Of a stretch of DNA of 11,604 nucleotides, positions 6,699 through 11,604 are shown piece by piece. The stretch covers positions 1-11,604 of the forward strand of contig CAZMVU010000159.1 of NCBI GenBank assembly GCA_964569295.1. Direction: 5' to 3'. Below the pieces are notes generated by a model that saw nothing but the letters and a program-made list of their open reading frames with translations, had not been told where the DNA came from and ran no database searches. The DNA comes from CAZMVU01 sp964569295 (lineage in GTDB: Bacteria > Hydrogenedentota > Hydrogenedentia > Hydrogenedentales > JAGMZX01). Both the position numbers and the translations under genes were made by a program. The first letter of the stretch is position 1; each line of letters starts with the position of its first letter.

Positions 6699-7408
6699 AC
6701 AGGCCTCGTTTCGCGCCTTTTGGATGCGCGGTTCTGTTCTGCTTGAGAGGCCCGCAGGTATACCGGCGCCACTGCGGCGGCGTCCGTCGATGCGCCGGCT
6801 GCCAGCAGCGCTTCCGCTTCCAACGCCACCGACGACGCCCGGGCGCCCGTCCATATGCCCGGCGCATACACCGCGCTGCCCGGCCAGGCAGCCAGCGCGT
6901 CACGGTAGAGCACCGCCCCGTCGCCAAGAAAATACACCGGCTCGTCCCGAGGCAGCCCGGCCAAGGCATCCCCCACCGGTACGACGCGCGGCGGATACAC
7001 CTCATGGCGCTCGCCGGCACGCCAGCGGTAAGCCGCTGCGTAGACCTCCTGCATCCGGGCATCAAGCAGCGTACACACAGCACCCTGCCACCCCAACGCC
7101 AACCGGCTCAAGGCGGCGAGCGTGGGCACACCCACCAGGGGTTTCTGTGCCGCAAGGGCCAGTCCCTTGAAAGTCGCCGTGCCGATCCGCAGCCCGGTGA
7201 ACGAACCTGGCCCCGTGGCCACCGCAAGCACCTCGACCTGCGCCAATGGGATTCCCGCCTCCGCCAACACCCAGTCCACCGTGGCAATGAGACGCTCCGC
7301 ATGACGGCGCCCGCTCTCAACCTGCACCTCTGCCAACAGCGACTCACCGCGGCATAACGCCACGCTATTCACCGAGGTACTGGTATCTGTCGCAAGGATT
7401 AGCGGCAT
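6695..7408 (-). CDS. tsaB: tRNA threonylcarbamoyladenosine biosynthesis protein TsaB
   Basis: The 237-residue protein is the TsaB pseudo-kinase/protease-fold subunit. It dimerises with TsaD (and works with TsaE) to transfer threonylcarbamoyl to A37 of ANN-decoding tRNAs. The N-terminus PLILATDTSTSVNSVAL is the ASKHA phosphate-1 strand, HAERL lies near 36-40, and the hallmark GPGSFTGLRIGTATFKGLA is at 66-84. Length is normal (about 220-240). I chose the ATG at 7406-7408, right before the conserved strand; an in-frame GTG at 7453 would add 15 Arg-rich residues. The Shine-Dalgarno site is weak for either start. The stop overlaps the rimI start by 4 bp. No clear promoter was found in the 221 bp that separate it from the HU gene, so readthrough from that gene is possible. 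Confidence 0.94.
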   Translation of the reverse strand: MPLILATDTSTSVNSVALCRGESLLAEVQVESGRRHAERLIATVDWVLAEAGIPLAQVEVLAVATGPGSFTGLRIGTATFKGLALAAQKPLVGVPTLAALSRLALGWQGAVCTLLDARMQEVYAAAYRWRAGERHEVYPPRVVPVGDALAGLPRDEPVYFLGDGAVLYRDALAAWPGSAVYAPGIWTGARASSVALEAEALLAAGASTDAAAVAPVYLRASQAEQNRASKRRETRPV

Positions 7409-7532
7409 CACGCTTCTGCTTCTGGTTCGGCGGGCAACATCTACCCCGGGCACAGCCCACGGGACACCTGCCCAGAACTACGGCGCCCCGCCCGGCGGCC
7501 CAAGCAATCACACACCCCCATGGCCGTTGCAC

Positions 7533-7585
7533 AAAAAAAAAGAACAGCCGGGACGCTCGACATTACGGAGAAGAAAAGGCGTCCG
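7533..7585 (-). terminator. Possible weak intrinsic terminator after the HU gene
   Basis: On the minus strand, GGACGC and GCGTCC can form a 6-bp stem with a long loop. The sequence then runs through CGGCTGTTC into a run of nine T (A-run at 7533-7541). The T-run is striking, but the stem is short, widely looped and not directly adjacent, so termination may be partial. Confidence 0.25.
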
Positions 7586-7629
7586 GACCGGCACAGCGAT
7601 GGCCACCACGCCGGCACCCAGCTTCACTA

Positions 7630-7974
7630 TTACGGGGGCGGGACGTCGTTGTCGTCAGCAATGCTGGCATACGCCTGCGATTCCTTGGTCTGCCCGCCCG
7701 AGACAACTTCCTTCATCTTCTTGCCCGGTCGAAACGTGACCACGCGCCGCTCCGGAACGGGCACCTGTTCGCCCGTACGCGGGTTTCGGCCAATGCGCGC
7801 CGCACGCACCTTGATCTCGAATATACCGAAATCGCGCAATTCCCACCGCGCACCTTCCGACAAGGACTGAGAGATCGTATCGAAGGCGCCCTCGATAATC
7901 TGCGCAACATCACTTTGTGTCATACCAAGCTTGCTCGCCACGCGAATTACAAGCTCTCGCTTGGTCATGGTCAC
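7630..7974 (-). CDS. HU/IHF-family DNA-binding protein
   Basis: A small basic nucleoid protein. MTKRELVIRVASKLGM is the helical dimerisation start, ELRDFGIFEIK the core strand, and GRNPRTGEQVPVPERRVVTF the DNA-bending arm with the HU/IHF signature. GKKMKE ends the core. A tail of about 20 residues (ending SIADDNDVPPP) extends past the usual end and is acidic rather than the Lys-rich tail seen in some lineages. Starts compete: GTG at 7972-7974 lies 10 bases from a strong GGAGG, while ATG at 7966-7968 lies 16 bases away. I list the GTG, giving 114 residues. IHF-alpha, IHF-beta and HU cannot be separated from sequence by eye. It is divergent from the DUF4432 gene and has its own promoter. Confidence 0.93.
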   Translation of the reverse strand: MTMTKRELVIRVASKLGMTQSDVAQIIEGAFDTISQSLSEGARWELRDFGIFEIKVRAARIGRNPRTGEQVPVPERRVVTFRPGKKMKEVVSGGQTKESQAYASIADDNDVPPP

Positions 7975-8046
7975 AGTCGAGCATCCTCCTTCCTTCACAG
8001 GGCCCCAGCGGGGGCGCGACGAAACCGGATTATTCCAACTACCCGC

Positions 8047-8075
8047 ATTATACGAACCGGCCCACGCTTTTACAA
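8047..8075 (-). promoter_or_regulatory. Sigma70-type promoter for the HU/IHF gene
   Basis: On the minus strand TTGTAA (8070-8075), a 17-bp spacer and a perfect TATAAT (8047-8052) form a strong promoter about 70 bp upstream of the start codon. It points away from the DUF4432 gene. Confidence 0.75.
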
Positions 8076-8152
8076 GCCCTTCACAATACTCATCTTATCC
8101 CACCTCGCCAGCCGGAAATCAAGTCCGGTATGCACGGCTCTACCGCCCCCCG

Positions 8153-8181
8153 TTGAAACGCGGCGCACAACCGCCTACGAT
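8153..8181 (+). promoter_or_regulatory. Sigma70-type promoter for the DUF4432 gene
   Basis: On the + strand TTGAAA (8153-8158), a 17-bp spacer and TACGAT (8176-8181) precede the ATG at 8209. The start would be near 8188, giving a leader of only about 20 nt that is mostly the ribosome site AAGGAAG. Confidence 0.6.
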
Positions 8182-8208
8182 AAAGCCAACAACCGGAAGG
8201 AAGCAGCC

Positions 8209-9306
8209 ATGCGTATTTACGACCACGAGTTTTCCGCACTGGACTTGCGCCGGCGCGTAGGCGCCATGGATCAGGTCGCGGGCATCCAATGCGTGCAGTT
8301 CGACGATGGCCGCGCGCGCAATGCACGGGCGGCACGCGTACACACGGGTAGCGGACTCGATTTTACCATTGCGCTCGATCGCGGCATGGATATCGCCCAC
8401 GCAAGCCACGCCGGCCGCGCGCTCGGCTGGCGCGCCACAGCAGGCGATGTGGCGCCCCAATACTTCGAGCCCGAGGGCGCCCGCTGGTTGCGCAGCTACT
8501 TCGGCGGTTTACTCACCACCTGCGGGCTAACCACCGTCGGCGCGCCGCCTCCGGGCCTCGTATCGGCCATGACGGGCGACGGGTTACACGGACGCATCGG
8601 CAATACGCCGGCGGAAAACCTCCAGATCACCCAGGAATGGCAAGGCGATCACTATGTGCTCGCGATCACCGGCACCCTGCGCGACGCTGCGCTCTTCGGA
8701 CCCAACCTTACCCTTACGCGCACCATCGCCACCGAACTCGGCGCTCATACCATCCGCATCCATGATGTCGTCACGAACGAGGGCTTCCGCCCGGCGCCGC
8801 TCATGATACTCTACCACTGCAACATCGGCTGGCCCGTGCTCGATGAAGGCACGCGCTTTATCGCACCCACCCGCATGGTCACGCCGCGCGACGCCACCGC
8901 TCGCGACGGCATCGAGCACTGGCAACATATGCACGGACCCGCCCCGGACTACGCAGAAAAGGTGTACAGCCACGACATGACCGCCGCCGGGGACGGCACG
9001 GTCACAACCGCACTCGTGAACACGCAGAATCCGCCCTTCGGGGTCTATGTACGCTACCGCCAGGACACGTTGCCCCGCTTCATGCAGTGGAAACAATTGG
9101 GCGAACAGGACTACGTATGCGGCCTCGAACCCGCGAACTGCGGCGTCGAAGGGCGGCACATACAAGCCGCACGCGGGCAGTTGCAACACATCGCGCCCGG
9201 CGAGTCACAGACCTTCGATCTCGAGTTCGGCGTCATCTCGACACCCGAGATGCTCACAACCATCGAGGCGAACTGCGCCGGCATCCACACCCAGCTCGCG
9301 GAATAA
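8209..9306 (+). CDS. DUF4432 / aldose 1-epimerase family protein
   Basis: The 365-residue protein belongs to the galactose-mutarotase-like DUF4432 group. Visible family motifs are DRGMDI (57-62), GLLTTCGLTTVG (100-111), GLHGRIGNTPAE (125-136), LYHCNIGWPVLDEG (201-214) and GLEPANCGVEGR (305-316). Members are beta-sandwich cytoplasmic proteins, usually found with sugar-catabolism genes and thought to bind or epimerise a sugar anomer; the natural substrate is generally unknown. No signal peptide is present. I chose the ATG at 8209, which has AAGGAAG 6-7 bases upstream and a promoter at 8153-8181; the same frame is open to 7915 but crosses the HU gene. The gene stands alone, so the pathway cannot be inferred. 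The leader contains a run that resembles the SRP RNA loop (see findings). Confidence 0.9.
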   Translation: MRIYDHEFSALDLRRRVGAMDQVAGIQCVQFDDGRARNARAARVHTGSGLDFTIALDRGMDIAHASHAGRALGWRATAGDVAPQYFEPEGARWLRSYFGGLLTTCGLTTVGAPPPGLVSAMTGDGLHGRIGNTPAENLQITQEWQGDHYVLAITGTLRDAALFGPNLTLTRTIATELGAHTIRIHDVVTNEGFRPAPLMILYHCNIGWPVLDEGTRFIAPTRMVTPRDATARDGIEHWQHMHGPAPDYAEKVYSHDMTAAGDGTVTTALVNTQNPPFGVYVRYRQDTLPRFMQWKQLGEQDYVCGLEPANCGVEGRHIQAARGQLQHIAPGESQTFDLEFGVISTPEMLTTIEANCAGIHTQLAE

Positions 9307-9552
9307 GGGCAAGGTCCGGCCAGTCCGCCCTATACGCCCGGCCGGCTTTCCAACCCCAAAACCGCCGGTAAACTGTCAGAAAAAGTTTCAGAGACACACC
9401 CCGTTTGGTACTTCGTACCTTGTTCACCCTTCAGTGTGCAGGGTTTCATACATCCCCAAAGTCTAACCCGCTGACCACGCACACGAAAGCGTGAACAACA
9501 TACGGGGAAGCCTGACAGGATTTATATGATTCACAAGATTTTCTTCTATTCC

Positions 9553-9642
9553 TTTCTCCATCTTCTCCATCTTCTCCATCTTCTCCATCTTCTCCATCCT
9601 GTCCATCCTGTCCATCCTGTCTATCCTGTCTATCCTGTCTAT
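9553..9642. repeat. 9-bp tandem array, ten units in three ordered variants
   Basis: Ten consecutive 9-bp units without interruption. The first reads TTTCTCCAT, four read CTTCTCCAT, two read CCTGTCCAT and three read CCTGTCTAT. The variants are sorted along the array instead of mixed, with neighbouring blocks differing by one or two bases, which suggests slippage or block duplication. It is preceded by CCTGACAGGATTTATATGAT, a type of sequence often seen beside such arrays. It is in phase with no gene. Confidence 0.9.
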
Positions 9643-9748
9643 TTCCTTCACCGCGCCAAACGTCTTTGCCCGCAACGAGATGAAAGGCTCAGGCACAGAT
9701 CCCATTACGTTAACTACTCATTGTACTTCCCCATTGCAGCCAATCTCT

Positions 9749-9775
9749 TCATCTGCGTCTTCTGCGTCATCTGCG
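9749..9775. repeat. Second short 9-bp array (TCATCTGCG-type), three units
   Basis: TCATCTGCG, TCTTCTGCG and TCATCTGCG follow each other directly, then GTT. The unit differs from the array 107 bp upstream but has the same period. Similar motifs occur between genes in many unrelated bacterial genomes, to my knowledge. Confidence 0.7.
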
Positions 9776-9902
9776 GTTGATTTCCCCCATCGACACAAAC
9801 GATGTTAAAAAGACGCAGGGGGCGGCGTCTCCCTCCCTTCCCTCGACGTTTCACCGACAGAACCCGATACTTTGGCAAGTCAAATGTTTTGTGGGCTGTC
9901 CC

Positions 9903-9930
9903 TGATACTGTCCTGATACTTTGTGATACT
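9903..9930. repeat. Three TGATACT repeats spaced one helical turn apart
   Basis: TGATACT starts at 9903, 9914 and 9924, spacings of 11 and 10 bp. A fourth related copy, GATACTTTG, lies at 9866-9874. Such phasing would put the motifs on one face of the DNA. There is no gene start close by, so an operator role is uncertain; a repeat remnant is as likely. Confidence 0.5.
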
Positions 9931-9968
9931 TTCGCGCCGAACGCCACACACCACCGGCCACAAACACC

Positions 9969-10003
9969 AAGTGCCACCGGAAAAACTACTTCCGGTGGCA
10001 CTT
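9969..10003 (-). terminator. 14-bp perfect hairpin downstream of tRNA-Val
   Basis: AAGTGCCACCGGAA (9969-9982) pairs perfectly with TTCCGGTGGCACTT (9990-10003) around a 7-nt loop. It begins 17 bp past the tRNA 3' end on the minus strand, so it probably ends the tRNA transcript or sets its processing. The following bases (GGTGTTTGTGG) give only a poor T-tract. It could instead be a palindromic intergenic element. Confidence 0.55.
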
Positions 10004-10019
10004 GCGATAATTCCTAAGA

Positions 10020-10096
10020 TGGTGGGCGGTGCCAGGATCGAACTGGCGACCTCCACGATGTCAACGTGGCACTCTAACCATCTGAGCTAACCGCCC
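10020..10096 (-). tRNA. tRNA-Val (anticodon GAC), CCA encoded
   Basis: The 77-nt gene folds as a complete cloverleaf. The acceptor stem is GGGCGGT with ACCGCCC. The D arm GCTC-AGATGGTTA-GAGT is followed by the anticodon stem CCACG/CGTGG with loop TTGACAT. The variable loop is AGGTC, and the T arm is GCCAG-TTCGATC-CTGGC. The anticodon GAC (complement at 10060-10062) reads GUC and GUU valine codons. The 3' CCA (10020-10022) is encoded in the DNA. No mismatch is seen in the stems. Confidence 0.97.
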
Positions 10097-10109
10097 TCGG
10101 CATGGGCAA

Positions 10110-10139
10110 ACTTTAGCAAACGGGGGATAGCCGGGTCAA
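10110..10139 (-). promoter_or_regulatory. Promoter for tRNA-Val
   Basis: On the minus strand TTGACC (10134-10139) is followed by an 18-bp spacer and TAAAGT (10110-10115), or by 17 bp and CTAAAG. The start would be about 7 nt before the mature tRNA 5' end, which is typical of single tRNA genes. It lies just beyond the terminator of the upstream gene, so independent transcription makes sense. Confidence 0.6.
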
Positions 10140-10174
10140 CTGCGAGCTGGGGCGCCTGGGGGCAGCAGGGACTT

Positions 10175-10213
10175 GAAAAGACGCCCCGCACGCGCGTGGC
10201 GTGCGGGGCGTCT
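10175..10213 (-). terminator. Strong intrinsic terminator of the NTF2-like gene
   Basis: A 15-bp perfect stem pairs AGACGCCCCGCACGC (10179-10193) with its complement at 10199-10213 around a 5-nt loop. On the minus strand it runs directly into TTTT and then CAAG. It starts 28 bp after the stop codon of the gene at 10241-11074 and precedes the tRNA-Val promoter. Confidence 0.85.
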
Positions 10214-10240
10214 GAACCGGTAGCGCTTGTCAGGTGCGGC

Positions 10241-11074
10241 TTACAGACCATCCACGTTGAGGGTGGTGATCTTCCAGCCGCCGTCTTCTTTTTGCAGCAC
10301 GGCCTCGACGGTCGCGGCGCCGGCGGGAGCGCTCAGCTCGATGGGGTAGACGGTAGCCTCATCGCCGTTGATCTCGACTTCCATATTGTCAATGTAGACT
10401 TCGCCATCGTCAGCGTAGCCCATGTCAATCCCCATCTCCATCATGTAGCGGCCTTCTTCTTTGCCGCCCACTTCGGGGTGGTAGAAGTCGTCGGAGAAGG
10501 TGTCGACGATGGTGTCGATGTCGAGCGCTTCAAGGCCTTCTTTCAGCTCTTTGATGGTCGCGACGATATGTGCCTCGTCACCGGCGGCTTCGGCCGTTTC
10601 TTCAGCGGGGGCGGCCGCTTCATCTGGCACGGCCATGGCCATGGCGGGTCGGCCGCCGGGGCTGCCCTGTCTGGTGAGGCCCATCAGGAAAACATAGAGG
10701 CGCGCTTCCTGGTATGAGTTCAGGCCGGACGCCATATCTTCGAAGGCGTCGAGTTGAATGGTGAGGATTTCGTCGTCCATGTCCATCAGACCGTTAAGCA
10801 CCGTGCTCACATCGTCACCGGGGTCGGCAGCGGCCAGCTGCTTGCGCAATTCGGCGCGCTTGGCCATCAGGTCGCACAGATCCGACTGATAGCCGGTAAA
10901 GGTTAAGGCCATGCGCATGGTCGCCGCGTCGTCGAGTCCGATATCGCCGGCGAGTTGCAGCAGGCGCACTTTCTGCATGATGCCTTGGGTTTCTGCATCG
11001 GGCCCTTGGGCCACAGCCGCCGATGCCACGGCCATCACAGCCACTGCCATGAGACACACAAATACGCGTTTCAT
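10241..11074 (-). CDS. Exported protein: Spy/CpxP-like helical segment plus NTF2-like domain
   Basis: The 277-residue protein has a clear Sec signal peptide (MKRVFVCLMAVAVMAVASAAVA, cleavage probably after A22), so it is periplasmic or secreted. Residues about 30-135 are helical and Met/Leu/charged-rich. Their arrangement recalls Spy/CpxP or heavy-metal-sensor chaperone folds: ALTFTGYQSDLCDLMAKRAE, then LDAFEDMASGLNSYQEARLY. A Gly/Pro/Ala/Glu-rich linker (136-165) leads to an NTF2/SnoaL-like domain (166-277) with IKELKEGLEALDIDTIVDTF, FYHPEVGG and the final strands VEAVLQKEDGGWKITTLNVD. NTF2-like domains bind small molecules or act as dimerisation scaffolds; no catalytic residue set can be assigned. 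AAGGAG lies 8 bases before the ATG. A strong terminator follows. The fusion is judged by eye, so the Spy-like part is the less certain half. Confidence 0.8.
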   Translation of the reverse strand: MKRVFVCLMAVAVMAVASAAVAQGPDAETQGIMQKVRLLQLAGDIGLDDAATMRMALTFTGYQSDLCDLMAKRAELRKQLAAADPGDDVSTVLNGLMDMDDEILTIQLDAFEDMASGLNSYQEARLYVFLMGLTRQGSPGGRPAMAMAVPDEAAAPAEETAEAAGDEAHIVATIKELKEGLEALDIDTIVDTFSDDFYHPEVGGKEEGRYMMEMGIDMGYADDGEVYIDNMEVEINGDEATVYPIELSAPAGAATVEAVLQKEDGGWKITTLNVDGL

Positions 11075-11094
11075 TGGATACTCTCCTTATTGTT

Positions 11095-11114
11095 GTTGGT
11101 ACACATATTCCAAC
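11095..11114. promoter_or_regulatory. GTTGG-N10-CCAAC dyad in the NTF2-like gene leader
   Basis: The 20-bp element has perfect 5-bp inverted arms with a 10-bp AT-rich centre. It sits 6 bp upstream of the ribosome site of the gene ending at 10241. It could be an operator or a small RNA hairpin; dyads of this size also occur by chance. Confidence 0.3.
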
Positions 11115-11444
11115 CGTCTTCTCGTTAGGAAGAACGCCACGTTCGTTTCGCGATTCCGGGCTCCCAAGCGCCACTCGCCCGCCAGCAGGACAGCAGGTTG
11201 TCCCTGGCTCCCGATGGTCTTGGATTAACACCGGACCCGCATATTGAGACCGGCGTAGGTGGAGTGAAGTTTCAGGCGGCACCGTACGGCCAATGGAATA
11301 GGAAGTGGAATCGGGTTGTTTTCACAATTATGGAATACGACAGAATGGGCAGATTGATGTCCATGGCGGAGTCATAAAGTGTTTTTCGAATCATTGCTCT
11401 GCGCATAATGCGGTTTGCACTTGCGTTTCGAGTATTATTCGTAG

Positions 11445-11469
11445 TACACTTTTATCGCTTTACACTTTT
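11445..11469 (+). repeat. Direct repeat TACACTTTT, two copies 16 bp apart
   Basis: Identical copies lie at 11445-11453 and 11461-11469, ending 4 bp before the -35 box of the rightward promoter. The position fits an activator site or an A/T-rich UP element. A related inverted sequence, ATAAAGTGT, begins at 11375. Confidence 0.5.
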
Positions 11470-11473
11470 TGTG

Positions 11474-11503
11474 TTGACAGGCGTGAGCGACGCGCTCTAT
11501 ACT
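11474..11503 (+). promoter_or_regulatory. Strong sigma70-type promoter reading out of the window
   Basis: TTGACA (11474-11479) is followed by an 18-bp spacer and TATACT (11498-11503). A compact hairpin GCGGGC-GTT-GCCCGC (11507-11521) lies at the predicted transcript start. Both boxes are near consensus and the DNA upstream is AT-rich. The gene served lies mostly or wholly right of the window. Confidence 0.7.
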
Positions 11504-11604
11504 AACGCGGGCGTTGCCCGCAACCCAAGGATCGAAAGGCGTGTTCCCCGGTTGTTGGTTCGTGGTTCAGGGCGGCTTGGGATTTGGAGCTTGGGCGTGT
11601 TTCC

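Larger units (their letters stand above)
9307..10019. other. Gene-poor 710-bp region between DUF4432 gene and tRNA-Val
   Basis: No credible gene. Just after the DUF4432 stop, CCGGCC and GGCCGG flank an 18-nt loop and are followed by CTTTCC, a weak terminator candidate. The remainder holds two 9-bp tandem arrays (9553-9642 and 9749-9775), TGATACT repeats (9903-9930) and a 14-bp hairpin (9969-10003), listed separately. Open frames here are repeat translations (His-Leu-Leu, Pro-Val-His, Met-Glu-Lys, Ile-Asp-Arg) and not proteins. The middle part is AT-richer than the neighbouring genes. Confidence 0.6.
11075..11604. other. Upstream and right-edge region without a definite gene
   Basis: From 11075 leftward transcription of the NTF2-like gene must begin, but I find no convincing -35/-10 pair there. 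A dyad lies at 11095-11114. From about 11300 the DNA becomes AT-richer. Rightward promoter elements lie at 11474-11503, after which an open frame starting GTG at 11541 runs to the window edge (21 codons, FPGCWFVVQGGLG...), too short to judge. It may be the start of the next gene. Confidence 0.5.

Noticed and set aside
6699..6854. 52-residue N-terminal extension of RimI
   Set aside because: It lies entirely within tsaB, is Gly/Arg-rich, and the ATGA overlap start at 6698 gives a normal RimI length.
7915..8208. 98-residue N-terminal extension of the DUF4432 protein
   Set aside because: It overlaps the HU gene on the other strand and both promoters; the ATG at 8209 has a strong ribosome site and gives the usual family length.
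9553..9775. CRISPR array
   Set aside because: Units are 9 bp and directly adjacent, without spacers, and no cas genes are present.
9463..9780. Open frames across the 9-bp arrays on both strands
   Set aside because: Their products are just the translated repeats (Met-Glu-Lys and Ile-Asp-Arg, or His-Leu-Leu and Pro-Val-His); a 9-bp unit keeps every frame open without selection.

Overview
This is a GC-rich bacterial chromosomal window with tightly packed genes, clear Shine-Dalgarno sites and sigma70-type promoters. There is no sign of plasmid, prophage or insertion-sequence genes. The gene set combines core housekeeping (coaE, tsaB, rimI, an HU/IHF protein, tRNA-Val) with a large GH116-like glycosidase, a DUF4432 sugar-epimerase-like protein and secreted proteins with PKD and NTF2-like folds. 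Together with 9-bp intergenic tandem arrays, this would suit an uncultured Planctomycetota- or Hydrogenedentota-type lineage. That placement is a low-confidence impression, because no marker gene here fixes the taxonomy.

Left edge to 1740: the C-terminus of an unidentified rightward gene ends at 119. About 460 bp of apparently non-coding DNA follows, with two inverted copies of a GCGGTGGC hairpin motif. Next come two leftward genes: coaE (dephospho-CoA kinase) and, overlapping its end by 14 bp, a small protein with two zinc-ribbon cysteine clusters.

1741 to 7408 (all leftward): tsaB and rimI overlap by 4 bp. A GH116/DUF608 glycosidase-like gene starts 15 bp after rimI. After 155 bp that hold a good promoter comes a lipoprotein with a PKD domain and three diverged repeats, followed by coaE. 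tsaB supplies a subunit of the tRNA t6A machinery and rimI a protein N-acetyltransferase. The glycosidase looks like a passenger in this unit, and its expected catalytic nucleophile appears to be Gln instead of Glu.

7409 to 9306: an HU/IHF-family gene (leftward) and a DUF4432 gene (rightward) are divergent, and each has a recognisable promoter in the shared intergenic region.

9307 to 10240: a gene-poor stretch contains two 9-bp tandem arrays, helically phased TGATACT repeats, a 14-bp perfect hairpin, tRNA-Val(GAC) with its promoter, and a strong intrinsic terminator that belongs to the next gene.

10241 to 11604: a leftward gene encodes an exported protein joining a Spy/CpxP-like helical segment to an NTF2-like domain. 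Upstream of it lie about 530 bp without a definite gene. Near the right edge this region contains a strong rightward promoter with upstream direct repeats and an initial hairpin, probably driving a gene that lies mostly outside the window.

I see no unmistakable new multi-gene system. The items most worth checking are the substituted GH116-like enzyme in the tsaB-rimI unit, the Spy-like/NTF2 fusion protein, the repeat lipoprotein, and the structured non-coding segments.
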